Source: Tricholoma matsutake
Taxonomy: Eukaryota > Basidiomycota > Agaricomycetes > Agaricales > Tricholomataceae
DNA: 64,000 nucleotides
Assembly (NCBI GenBank): GCA_026075535.2
Contig: AP026540.1
Span: forward strand, 3,286,001-3,350,000
Direction of reading: 5' to 3'
Below are positions 46,572-57,600 of this stretch, one piece after another. How positions within the stretch are numbered: position 1 is the first letter of the stretch; each line of letters opens with the position of its first letter. The notes under the pieces were generated by a model. That model was not told where the DNA came from and did no database searches. It saw only the letters and a list, made by a program, of their open reading frames with translations. A program made the position numbers and the translations under genes.

Positions 46572-47019
46572 AGGGCAGGGGAGATATGGTAGTCCCAAGA
46601 TTCTCATTGAGAGTGTGGCTGTGCACATGAAAATGTGGAGACCCGAATAACTGCAGTTGCTCGAGAATTAAAATATCTGTCAGTGGGAATATCTAGAGTG
46701 CAGGGATGAAATGCCATGAGTATGGGCCGTAGGAATAGGGAGAGAGAACAGTGAGACACCAAGACTTTCAGATCAAGAACAAATGAAAAGCCAATGAAAA
46801 GCAAAAGACAAGGTATCAAGGAGACCTGAGTGCATGCAGTAATGGAACTGACAATCACAACTAACATTATATCTGAAGCATCTTCCATGGTGGCAGACCC
46901 AGAATACCATATATTGCAGGTGGTAGGCTGACGAGGCCAAATGCGGCCTCAATACTGGTGTGGGAACTCAATACTGGCCATCAAGACCACAAACACCATT
47001 ACTGTGCCACTGGTTGGGG
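46572..47019. other. Spacer right of the fold-back element
   Basis: 450 bp. No feature is certain. The histidine kinase pseudogene may continue into it, but I cannot follow the frame beyond about 47020. Confidence 0.4.
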
Positions 47020-47613
47020 CATCAGGCAGCTATGGACAGTGATTGTATGCACTTGCAGTGTCAACTGTAAATGATCATCAGATCCTTGTATGTCACAATG
47101 CAGAAATACTCACATTAGCCATAACATTCACATTATCCATTAGATCCTTCTAGGTGCCTCCAACATTCATCACCCTTGCCTGTCCTCCCAATCATCCTTC
47201 CATCCCGACCTCTCTTGTGACTCTCATCACCTCATCCACAAACTCTCCATCATCCCATTGATGGTCTCCAGAATCTCACCACACATATCGACCTCAATCT
47301 TCTTTGTCAAATCACCACCCATCATGGCCTTTGTCACCTGGGCAATTGAATGGACCTGGTTCATCAAGTTCATGGTCATGAGGTTTACATTGTCAGTCAG
47401 TACTGTAGAAATTTAATCCTAGAATAGACAAGACTAAACTCAGTCCTTGTATAAGTGACTATATACAAACTGTACTGTACCTAGAATAGACAAGGCTAAA
47501 CTAAGGTATGGTAAGTAACTCTGGTGAAGCAACACTCTAAGATAATACTCACCTCAGTCCTTGTATAAGTGACTGAGGTGGCAGGTAATGTATCTAGCTG
47601 TATATATATGTTC

Positions 47614-47950
47614 TGCCAGATTAAGGGGGTGTGTTGGATTATATAATCTGTCACTGCTTAATCAGGGCTTAACAGACCATAGTTTGCACACACACACACA
47701 AGTGATGTGATAGTTGTAGCAATCCATGTCTGGTTATATGGTATCCTTGTTCTGTTGAACCCTATAAGACCTGATAGCTCAGTTGGTCAGAGCATCTGGT
47801 ATATGTCCAGGAGGGCCTGGGTTCAATCCCCAGTCTTGGTCATCTTTTCTGCATTCCTACAGGTTATGGGCCCTGGCACTTCTGTCAGATTACCTGAGCA
47901 GATTAAGATGTGCCAGATTAAGGGGGTATGTTGGATTATATAATCCAACA
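47614..47950. repeat. Direct repeats of CCAGATTAAGGGGG plus TGTTGGATTATATAATC
   Basis: The segment at 47614-47649 recurs at 47912-47947. The second copy extends to a perfect 22-nt palindrome (47929-47950). The G-tract followed by TGTTGG looks like a polypurine tract plus LTR start, so these may be fragments of small LTR-type or SINE elements inserted in the kinase pseudogene. Confidence 0.5.
47768..47841 (+). repeat. tRNA-like sequence (decayed tRNA or SINE head)
   Basis: Folds as a cloverleaf except the acceptor stem: D stem GCTC/GAGC, anticodon stem TCTGG/CCAGG, T arm CTGGG-TTCAATC-CCCAG. A box TAGCTCAGTTGG and B box GGTTCAATCCC are clear. The acceptor halves barely pair and position 33 is not T, so it is not a working tRNA. 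It lies between two 36-bp direct repeats. Confidence 0.6.
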
Positions 47951-48617
47951 AGTACCTATAGTGAGGAAGCCGAGCGGTCATCTTCTCATACCCAAAGTAA
48001 AATCATGAACCACAAACCTTCCACATCCCTTGCACTTCAGGAATGAACACCTGTCCACCCAAGATCCCCTCCATCTCAACCTCTAAACTGACTCTCATAA
48101 TTTCATTGGCAAGGGTGCTCAAATCGAGCATCCTGCCCTGCACAATGTTTACCAGCTTGCCAAGATCTCCTAGTCTCCCATAGCCAGACAATGAATTTCA
48201 AGCAAACTTGGTCGGTCAACTTGGGGGCCTGTTTCTATGTACAGTAGGAGTAATGGAAAGAGACGAGGAAGAAGAGGAACACATATGTTCATGTTTTGGG
48301 TCAAGTTGGCCCATGTTCCTTGCACACCTTCAATGTGTGCCTGTCCACCCAATATTCCCTGTGTACCTACCTCCAATGCAACTCTTGTTACCTCCTATGT
48401 GAATGTGGATAGCTGGTCTACCATAGAGTTGACAGTACCTGTAAAACAAATTACGATGAGTGGTGAATATTATCAGAAAACCAAACAATGATGCTACCTT
48501 TCAAGGTTGACATCTCGCCTTCCCTGAATCTCAACCTTCTGCATCAAGTCCCCTTGAGCAACAGCTGTGATGACCACAGCTATAGGCTGTACTTGGTCCA
48601 TCAAAGAAGAGCACATC

Positions 48618-49636
48618 TAGAGAATACCAGGGGTAACCCTGGGGTAAAAATTCTCTACCCTTACTCTTACCCTCCAAAACCCTTACCCCTTCACAAGGGT
48701 AGGGGTTTCTGGGGGTGAGGGTAAGGGGTATGAAGGGTACAAGGGGGACATAATACTCTTGACTGTGACCATGACTGAAAGAGACTGGACTAATGGCCAG
48801 TTAAAGGACTGACCTCCATACATATTTCCTTCAATTCCACTCCCTAGTTCATCCAAAATGGTTCAGAACTGAGAAAGATATGACCCAATACATTTTCATA
48901 CCACTATTTTGTCATGATTAGAGTAACTTTAATAGTACTGCTTATAACCTGTGCTACAAAAATACTGAGGGCAATTGGACATCATCCAAGGCATGAAAAT
49001 AACATTTGTACCATGTAGATTTGATTCAATTAACATCCCTGACAAGTAGCAACAAATTCTGAACTACATTGCAGCCAGGCATGACTTCAGATAATGTACA
49101 TTTGTGTTGCCCATAACTAGGTTAGATCTTGATGAAATCTCTTAACACTTGGACCAAACACTGGGGAATTACAATGTTCATCTGCCTATACCTTGGTCTG
49201 ATGGTCTGGGTAACTGAGATACCAATGGTTATATAGGTATAACAAATTTCATGACAAAAAACTAGTCTTAATCAGTCCTTTTTTGGTCTATTAACAAAAG
49301 TAATGGTCTGGTTCCCCGATGCCTGGGGTGGTCCTAGACCAGTTACAGTCTCAGTCTACCCCTTTTAGGGTAAAAAAACTGGACTGGACTGGACTATTCT
49401 GAAGAGATATCTAGTTATGTTGAGTTTCAGTTCTCAAAATCATTAACTCTATTGCTGAAATCTCACAATATGGCAGCTTTTTACTTTGAAAGGGCACAAT
49501 CATACCCTGCCATACCCCTGCATACCCTTTCCAAGGGTAGGGGTAAGTCAAGGGTGACAACTCCTGTACCCTTCCCCCTACCCTCACATACCCTTCACCA
49601 TTACCCTGGGGTTTTGCATACCCCTGGTATTCTCTA
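48618..49636. mobile_element. hAT-like non-autonomous element, 1019 bp, inserted in an exon
   Basis: Terminal inverted repeats TAGAGAATACCAGGGGTA (left 48618, right end ...GGTATTCTCTA at 49636) with exact 8-bp TSD AGCACATC (48610-48617, 49637-49644). Subterminal CCCTTACCC/GGGTAGGGG words are inverted between the ends. Across the insertion the kinase HAMP frame is continuous, confirming the boundaries. The inside (about 48765-49395) carries the ACTGGACTGG repeat family also seen at 10002-10806. No transposase frame. Confidence 0.88.
48765..49395. repeat. ACTGGACTGG-ended dispersed repeat, copy 2 (nested)
   Basis: Collinear with 10002-10806 in several blocks (ATCCAAAATGGTTCAGAA, GATATGACCCAA, TTTGTACCATGTAG, GGGGAATTACAATGTTC, AACAAATTTCATGACAAAA) and ends AAAAACTGGACTGGACTGGAC. 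It lacks most of the left GGTCCA cluster. Confidence 0.6.
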
Positions 49637-50168
49637 AGCACATCCGGTTTACCTAAAATAGCCCAAGTACATAAGTAAGATTTGAACGAAAATGAGGGAA
49701 AATACGATTACTCACATTTTGCACAAACTCAAACCATACTCCTTTGACATCTGGTACATGTGCCTGACCACCCAACTTGCCTTGGCTTCCAGCCTCTAAT
49801 GTGACCCTTGTAACTTCAGCTGCCAGTGCCTGCAACCTATGACACATCATAAGCTTCAAACTCAACTCAACTTAGATAAAACTCACCAAACTACCATGCC
49901 ATTGACCATGTTCTTCAAGTCCAGTATTTCACCCCAAGCGTCAACTTTGATCTGTTTACTCAAGTCCCCCAACATGATAGCCTTAAGGATCTTACCCTGA
50001 AAATAGAGCCCCTTTTCCACAAACAGCTTCTTAGGGGATCCAAATGCACCCATAGTTAGATATCACATTCATTAGCCTCTGCCAGTGAACCAGGATGCAC
50101 CACAATGGATGAACTACAGGGAATACTTGTCATTACAATTGTTACAATCATTGTTATTAATAGCATGA

Positions 50169-52365
50169 CTATGTTGCTTGGAACACCTCTTTTTCTGATA
50201 ACACAAGAACGTACTGAGCAGTCTTCTTATCCCTATGTCCCATTTTCTTTGCACCCATGATCTTCTGTGCTACAAAAGCCGCCCCCATAGTGTCCAGGAC
50301 AACAAAAAGAATAATCATCTTTCTAGCTTTTGTTGGTCGAAGATTTTTCAGGTCAGCGATTTTTGGTTTGAGTGACTTTTGAACCTTTTCCAGACCCATT
50401 ATGCTTATGTTGTACATGGCAGCAGTAGTCACCTGTAAAGCGATAAGAGGCGAGAAGCTAGATTGGGGCATGTCGGGTTGGTACAGGAAAGAGTCAAAGG
50501 ATGGAAAGACGCAAGACAGTGGCTTGAGGTAGCACGATTTATTACTACTGACAGACGATGCCAACTGGCCTGAGAAATGTTGATCAGCTCCAAATGTGAG
50601 GTGTTCTGTGTTGGAAGAGAACTCAATGTCAAGAGTATTGGAGTGGTCATCGAGGGACTGAATAGTAAAGGTCCGGTAATTTGTGATGGTATGGAAGAAC
50701 AGGTGAAGTTTAGTTTTGAACATCATTCCAACGAGAGTAGAAGTATAGAATGACCCTTTGATGGCACAGTAGAACATGTATGCACCATCCATGCTTCGTC
50801 AGTCAAGGTCAGTCATCATCTGCAAGCAAGCCCAGACAGAAACAGGTTCTGTGAGACAACTGTTCCAACCCTGGCTCTTGGGCAATGGGCATATTTGGAA
50901 TGCACGATGGACTGTTTCACCACCATGCACAATGGATTGAGTAAGCCACTTTCGGTCCTTTTTACTCCTCGGCAACAAAGTTAGCAATATTCAAAGGTTG
51001 CAAGAATCGAAGAGATGTGGATTAGGTTGACATAATACACCGACAGCATTGACAAGTGTAAGAACATCATCTCCTGGTACCACTGGTCTGCCCTTTTGCT
51101 GGTGGCACACAGCATCAGTATTGATGAAGACATCTCCCTTCATATCTTGAAACATGACTGGCTGGGCGCAAATGAAGCAAAGGATAAGGATAGAATACAA
51201 CAGGCTTGTTTTTCCTAGTTCATTGGTTGGAAGTGTGGGTTAAATGGCGATAATGGTGCTCACCGATACCTGGCTGACCTATAAAGACGGTGCTTCCTCG
51301 GATGCCCTTTTTCCTGTCATTAAAGATGTCTATCATATTACCCCATTCAGTTCGTAAGAGCATTAAGAGTGGCACACGAATCTCATTCTCCAACCTGAGG
51401 ACAGTCAGGTCCATATACCGAATGGTACAAGGAAAGATCCTGTTTGAAAGGTAAACCGCATCAGTGTTGACATGCAAGCAGCCACTTGAACTAGGGTCAG
51501 GATCAATGTCCATGGCATCATCAGCTACAGCGTTGGTGTTGTCAGCATCATCAGTATCATCGGCGCCATCCTCCACAACATAAGGAGATGGGGGATGGGA
51601 GGGATCAAAAACTAGTCGGGGGACTAGGCCCATACCAAGGTTTGTGCCGAAAAGAGCTGTGCTCCTGGAACGTAAGAATGCAGATTTTGCAGCAAGAACA
51701 TCCTTCGCCACATAAGATTCAGAGTTGCATTCGGGATTCAGTTCTTGAAGCTGACATTGAAGTTCGATGAAGTCGGCTTTGGTCAGGTTTGCAGTACAGA
51801 AAATATCGCCAAATAAGTCACACCTTCCCCATAGCTTACTATGAATTTCAACCAACCAGGGTGGCGGGGAGGTCGGCAGCCAGTTCAGCGAGAGATTTGA
51901 ATTTGGGATGAGGATGGTGTGATGGTTGCTAATAGGGTCATAAACGAGTCAGAATGGTAAGAGTCGACATCACTGGCATGGGCCATTAGCACTCACTACC
52001 AGCCGGACACGGTAAGATAACACTGAGTCTTTTTAGGAGGTTGTTCCTTCCATACTTCTGGGATATCCATCCACCCCTTCAACAGCTGATCATCCTCAAG
52101 CTTGATACTCTGAGCATAATCTTCGCAGAGGGTTTCCAGGGGGAGTTGGAACTATCAAGAGTTAATATCTGCATGCTAACGCTTATCGATACCATTCAGA
52201 AAAGTTTCAGGGAGTCAGCTGGGATGTGTTCAAATGATGGCTTCTTCGCTCGAATAGCTTCCTTCAGATGGCCAATGGTGGCACTGTGTTTGATGCTAAC
52301 TGAAAATACTCGGTCGAGTTCATCGCCCTGAACCCAGCACCACAGGTTGATCTCGTCTCGGACAT
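50169..52365 (-). pseudogene. Crinkler-type gene: CRN header plus P-loop NTPase and C-terminal domain
   Basis: Minus-strand multi-exon gene. Exon 1 (from ATG 52365) has the header domain: LWCWVQGDELDRVFSV and HLKEAIRAKKPSFEHI. Intron 52152-52192. Exon 2 (52151-51997) ends the header with DIPEVWKEQPPKK. Intron 51929-51996. Exon 3 (51928-51264) ends in Walker A VFIGQPGIG, completed as GKT after a 49-nt intron (51215-51263). Exon 4 includes QPVMFQDMKGDVFINTD. The last open frame (50792-50169) ends with KNLRPTKARKMIILFVV and QYVLVL, typical of the C-terminal domain of these proteins. A TGA at 52196-52198 and a 2-nt excess after the start codon break it. The class (Crinkler-RHS type) is held to act in the nucleus, in conflict or host interaction. 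It faces csn7 across 208 bp. Confidence 0.78.
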
Positions 52366-52573
52366 ATTCCCTTGTTGTGGTGAGTTAAAGGTCTCAAGCA
52401 GTAGACCCCTCACCGGGCGGGACAGATAACATGAGTTGCCTCAAGCAATTGGGCAACTAATAGACTCGGTGCTTTGGCGATGTTTATCGCAGACCTGTCG
52501 GGGAACCCCGAAGACTTGCCTCCCATCAAACTTCATTGTTCTGTACCTTCGCTTTGAGCATTACGACTGCACG

Positions 52574-53673
52574 ATGGACTTGGGCTCAAACTTTGCTGCA
52601 AAGCTTGAACCGTTTCTACTCATGGCCAAGTCCGTGAAGGGTGCAGCAGCGGCAAAACTCATCCAAGATGCCACCTCTGCACCAGGAGTGTTTGTATTCT
52701 CAGAGTTGCTGGAACTACCGAACATCCAAGAGGTGCACTGTGCGCTGCTGCTTAGTGCTCTAGATTCTCATACTTTGATAGCTAGGGAAAAGCGAACAGC
52801 TTGAGAAGTTCCTATCACTATTGCAGCTCTTCTCACATAAGACATATCAAGATTACCTACGTATGTTCAGAATTCGTTGCTACAAGGCCTGCTCAAACTT
52901 GGCCTAGAACACAAGGACGCGCTTCCACCACTGAATCAAGCGCAGACTATCAAACTAAAGCATCTGTCAATTGTTTCTCTTGCTGCGGAACGGCGGGCAA
53001 GCCCTGTCTGTCGACGTTTAGAGTGCTTTACTCACGCAGACCCTAGATACTTCCCTACTCTGATCTCCTCAAGGCTTTGGACATGCCTACCATCCGAGAG
53101 CTAGAGGATCTGATCATTGACGCGATCTACCTTGACATACTACGAGGGAAGCTAGATCAGATGGAGCAACAGTTGGAAGTCGAATATACGATGGGTAGGG
53201 ACCTGGAGCCGGGAAAGCTGGAGGAGGTTCTGAAGGCTTTGCAGAGTTGGTGAGTGTATTGACTGTTACCTCGGGTCGTGTCAATTGACGCGTCATTGTA
53301 GGGCCGATACGACAACTGCTGTACTTGCTACGTTAGATGAAAAGATTAGTTCGATTGCTTCGCAGACGACAGCGGCGAAACTACGCCAAGAGGATCATGA
53401 AAAAGTGATACAAGCGAACCTGAAGGAGGTGTATGATAAGCAAAAAGATAAAGGTCTAGGTGGAGTGCCGGGTAGAAGGGGAGCTCAGATGCCAAACTAT
53501 TCCGAAAAAGACCTGATGCACATGGACGTCGATGATCCCACTGATAACACGAAAGGCAAAAATCGAAAGTGTGTATCGTCGTCATATTCATCGTATTCGG
53601 CGTTTTGACTGCTATTAGAGCCTCCCAAGAAACAAATCAGAAAGGTCCACTGAGAAAGCGGAACAGATTCTAG
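52574..53673 (+). CDS. csn7: COP9 signalosome subunit 7 (PCI domain)
   Basis: Six exons: 52574-52732, 52782-52860, 52908-52996, 53047-53249, 53302-53568 and 53619-53673, with introns of 47-52 nt. The protein starts [20 protein letters not shown] and contains [34 protein letters not shown] (across intron 2), [18 protein letters not shown] and [18 protein letters not shown], the PCI winged-helix region of CSN7/eIF3m-type proteins. Intron 3 (52997-53046) starts GC rather than GT. The start is the first ATG of the conserved frame. The last donor is uncertain (GT at 53569, 53571 or 53573), so the C-terminus is tentative. As part of the CSN it would deneddylate cullins. It appears intact and shares a ~208-bp upstream region with the divergent Crinkler-type gene. 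Confidence 0.92.
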
Positions 53674-54000
53674 TTAATGATGTCTATCTTTCTTTATTCG
53701 GCCAGCGATCTGTACATTGTAACTATATAGTTAACTCATCACGCGAATGCTCTACTGTGGAGCATATTCGGCTCGGACGCAACTCGCAACGACTGATGTA
53801 AGAGCAATGATGGCACAGCCCCATCGAGCAGGAAGACATGCAGCAACCACACTGCATCTTTATTGGACACTCGATAGCTAACGGCCGTTGCTTCTTGACG
53901 ACACGGCAAGAGAAATACATTAAAGCGCAACGTGTTACTTACTGGCATCCATCCGTGACTCCCCGCTTGCACTCCCCCTCCCGTGTGTCTTCCTTTGACA
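53674..54000. other. Intergenic region between csn7 and the small four-exon gene
   Basis: 327 bp. No ORF with recognisable content. It ends in a pyrimidine-rich stretch (CCCCCTCCCGTGTGTCTTCC) just before ATG 54001, common upstream of fungal genes. Confidence 0.5.
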
Positions 54001-54666
54001 ATGGAGTCAGGTTCATCAACTGACGACACCACCATGATCCCTCCTGGATTGTCGAAATCGATGCAGGTTTCGTCGTCCATGGCAATGGCAATAGCCAACT
54101 TCAAGCCTTCCTCTAGAGAAGTAATAAGTGGAATTGCGCCACATGTATTTGATGAGCGTCGGAAGAAACGAAGGAAATCACTACGCTCTTCACGACCCGT
54201 CCGGTGTCATGATCCCGGCAAGGGAAGTGCGAGCTCCTCGTCGCCCCTGAGATGTTCGGCTGTCATTGCTTGGGACAATGGGTCGATGATGATTCTGGGT
54301 ACGTTCTGTGTTGTGCTCTTAGCACCGTTTTCCTCTCATACATGTGTCGTGTAGAATCTGGTCATCATCCCAACGTCAAGGAATCCAGTCTAAACGAAAA
54401 TCAACATGTCTCCGGTGTACCAATACAACAGTCCCCCTCTGAACTTGAACCACAACTAGATACGGAGAAGTCTGCTTGGCGCAGCACTCTCCTGAGGTAC
54501 GCCCTTATCTTCATCTTGTTATCATTACGTTCCGCTCACGATTGAGAATTATGATTAGAACCATCGTAATCAAGTTAAGGTGAAGATTCTTGGCTCTGCT
54601 CGTTTAAGAAAAGCGTGCTCAATCGTCATATCTTATAATAGGCCTTCCAAGAGACGCAAGCTCTAG
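54001..54666 (+). CDS. Hypothetical small nuclear-type protein, four exons
   Basis: Exons 54001-54298, 54355-54496, 54559-54579 and 54642-54666, joined by three introns of 56, 62 and 62 nt with GT...AG ends. The frame is kept across all junctions (161 codons plus stop). The protein starts MESGSSTDDTTMIPPGL, has a basic RRKKRRKSLRSSR patch (~residues 56-68), a Ser-rich and hydrophilic middle, and a C-terminus RTIVIKLRPSKRRKL. The two basic patches suggest nuclear location. No family is recognised. The frame-preserving three-intron structure and the short conserved-looking end are the evidence that it is real. Colinear with csn7 but separated by 327 bp. Confidence 0.65.
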
Positions 54667-57600
54667 AGCTCATTCCCCCCTTATCGTAACCTGATGAATA
54701 GTTTAATCTCATATTTCAGTTCTAGAACCTGTTTGTGTAATCTTATCTCTACTCCTTCGGCACGCTTCAGTCACACGCTTCGTCCTTCATATCGGAATCG
54801 AAGTACAGCCTGTACGGGTTACCTACGTACTTCGATTTCCCCCCCCATTTATTCTCCGTTTGTATGTGAGAGACTAAATATGTACATTATGAATGCGAAT
54901 GTATGTGTTTCTCTCCGTTGCCCGTCATCTGCCGTACTTACACTAACATACATCTACCCAGTATTATGATGATGATATATACCCATCCAAGCCGTGGTTA
55001 TTGCGATTAAACGTATCTCATTGCCACAACTCTCGTACAGTTTCTCCGACCAAATGTTTGCCTACCGTGCCGTGAGCACGCATCCAGGACGACATTTTGT
55101 ACTGCGCATCGCCCACAGAGAGGCTTGCGGCAGCGGGCCACGTGCAATGTCAATAGTGACGACACTCGAGATGTGACCCTGATTTCAAGATACAAGAAGA
55201 TACATCGCAGGCACTATAAAATCAAATCTCACATCAAATTCTGCACGTTTGAATGATATTTTACGATATGTAACGTGGCTACTATCATTAATATTTAGAT
55301 CACTTTTTATAGTCAGCTGTACGCAATCATATTATCCTTCGATATCGATCAACGCTTCAGCGCAGTTCAGCGCTTCAGCAGTACATTAGTGAGGCGCTCA
55401 CCGAGTCAAGCAATAGCCAATATGAGTTTCTTTTATTTGCCTTCACTTGCCATCACTTGGAGATCACGGTACAAACTAGTATTCCGCGGACCATTCAATG
55501 GTTCCCAGGTACCCTCATTGGTTGCCAAAGATGTGAATGCCCTGTCCCATCCCCTTTCCTGGCAGAATGTGTTATAGAATCGGAGGATGATCAGTAAGTT
55601 GGGTGACGATGGTTCAGGATGGCTGATTGGGGCTAAGTGTCTCTAGTGTTGATCCGGAGCCACGTAATTATTCTATATGTTGGCCGATTTCTAATATGCA
55701 TACAAAACACTGTAAGATGGCTTGGTTTCTACAACACCCCTCCACTGACGCCATCCTTCGGAAATTGGAGTATATCAAAGCTGTCGATAGTAGGTTAGCG
55801 AAACGGAAGATGGCACTGAAAGCATTGCTACGTCTTGCGTGGGATGGATTTTGTAGGTGTGGTGTATGAGAAGTGTGATCATGCTCAGACAAATACGATC
55901 CAACTTTACTTTAGGTCGTAGGGGGGAGCAAAGCACTATAGCTAGCAAGAATTCCGGGATGGCATTCGTTGGAACCGTGTTGAGATGTTGATTGACATGG
56001 ACTCCGCATGGGAGCAAGTCCGAAGGAATTCAAAGTGTAGTATAATTCTCCCTTATGAGAACACTGAGAAGATGCTGCCGAGAGTACGTAAATGAGGCGG
56101 GAGACTTTGAAAAAGATTGACAAAGGTACCATAATGGAAAGCAAAATCTAACGAAGCGCCTTTCGACTCGGCCACTCGGTTACATCCACGCCAGGTGCAG
56201 CGCCTACGAGCGCCCGGTCGATAGTGTGAGGATTTGGCAGACACGATGGCTACTGTGGTTGATAAAACTTTTTCCGAATGAGGTTGAAGTGAGAGATATT
56301 TACTAATCGCATCTCGTATGCTTCCAAGTCAAGGAGGATCTGCTCTTCCTCTATCGCACACTGCAAAGCAAGGATGAATACGATAACGATCAAGAGGCCA
56401 AACTGACCAAATATTCTGAGAGTTCTATCATCGCCCTCAAATAAGGATGGAATCGAAGCCTACGTGACTGATAGCAAGGAAGGCCAACCATTGTCGTGCG
56501 GAATGACAATCAATATAGCAGCTAAGAGGAAATGCGCACCTGTCGCAGATCAGTCATCGTTCGGATGGCAGGCATTTTAGGTGAGCACAAGCTGTTTTCT
56601 GGAGGAAAGTCTAAAAGGTAGTTCAAATTTGTGGTGGTCAGGAAAAGGTTAAAAGCCTCATTGTAAGCTGACAGGGCGTGGCAGATGATCATGTTGAAAG
56701 AAATATATCCACGGAGGTTACCGCATTTCAGCATTCCTATTTTCACTTTCGTACTCTGCTGTTGCTTGTTGTCTTGATCACTTTTCTCACATGCTACGCC
56801 ACTGCCAATATGATGGACAGTGCGGAGAACGAATATAGAATGTGTAGTCGCTGGCCAGTGCGAGAGGACATTGCGGCTCGGTTATTACACGGCGTATGGG
56901 CGGTACCACAACGTCTGAAGTCATAGTCGAGCGCTTTGTGGTAATTATGGTGGATCGAAGAAGGATGATCCGGTTGGCTGGCACTCGCCTCCAGCATTCA
57001 GCCCACGAATTGACTCCCACTTATAACCTTCAATTACGGCGAAACACGATGCATCCAAGTCATCCACGGAAAGCCTGTTTGGCTTCAACACCTACGCAGA
57101 GACAGTGGGTGGACGAGCTTCATTACGCCGTAGGGAGGGGGTCTATTGCACAGCGGGTATTGGGCAGGACGGGGTTGAGAATGCACATGTGAAGTGAGTG
57201 CTTGCTCCAGTTACAGTTTGCAGCCTTGGTGAACAACCTGTGGTTCCTTTGACTTCACAGGGACCTTTGGTGATGTATTCTATCGCCTGCGAGCAGAAGC
57301 CGAAACTGATGTCTCTGAGACACCCAATGAACCGTCTTGTTAAAGAAGATTCAGTGGGGCGCTCCACTGATTGATTACGAGAGCATGAGCTCATCCTGAG
57401 TGTTACCCTTTAATCCTTATTTCCTAGCCCATGCGCTGCGGCGGGCTACGACATGGCATTCCACACTCAGAACGTAACAGACCGTCGGACGACCGGCAGA
57501 CTGTCCGTAGGCTATTATACCCTTTTGGGAAGGTGAGCGACCCTGCGACCGCGTTCCCGAGCGTGAGGCGAAGGTCCAGAAATTAAAGGACGTTGTTCCC

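Larger units (their letters stand above)
47020..49996 (-). pseudogene. nik1: Group III hybrid histidine kinase (Nik1/Os-1 type) HAMP-repeat remnant
   Basis: Minus-strand exons encode repeated HAMP units with the family signatures: GDLSKQIKVDAWGEILDLKN (about 49960-49900), EVTRVTLEAGSQGKLGGQAH (~49825-49765), VNSMVDQLSTF and [16 protein letters not shown] (~48420-48320), STLANEIMRVSLEVEMEGILGGQ (split here; ~48125-48055), [20 protein letters not shown] and LTKKIEVD (~47405-47290). Introns of ~50-60 nt with GT/AG ends lie near 49880-49830, 49720-49660 and 48480-48425. Stops, frame breaks, a 600-bp insertion (47406-48016) and a hAT-like element inside an exon (48618-49636) show it is dead. No kinase or receiver domain is seen. 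The family senses osmotic stress and controls the HOG MAP-kinase pathway. Confidence 0.85.

Noticed and set aside
47768..47841. Functional tRNA gene
   Set aside because: The acceptor stem does not pair, position 33 is not T, and the sequence sits in a repeat context.
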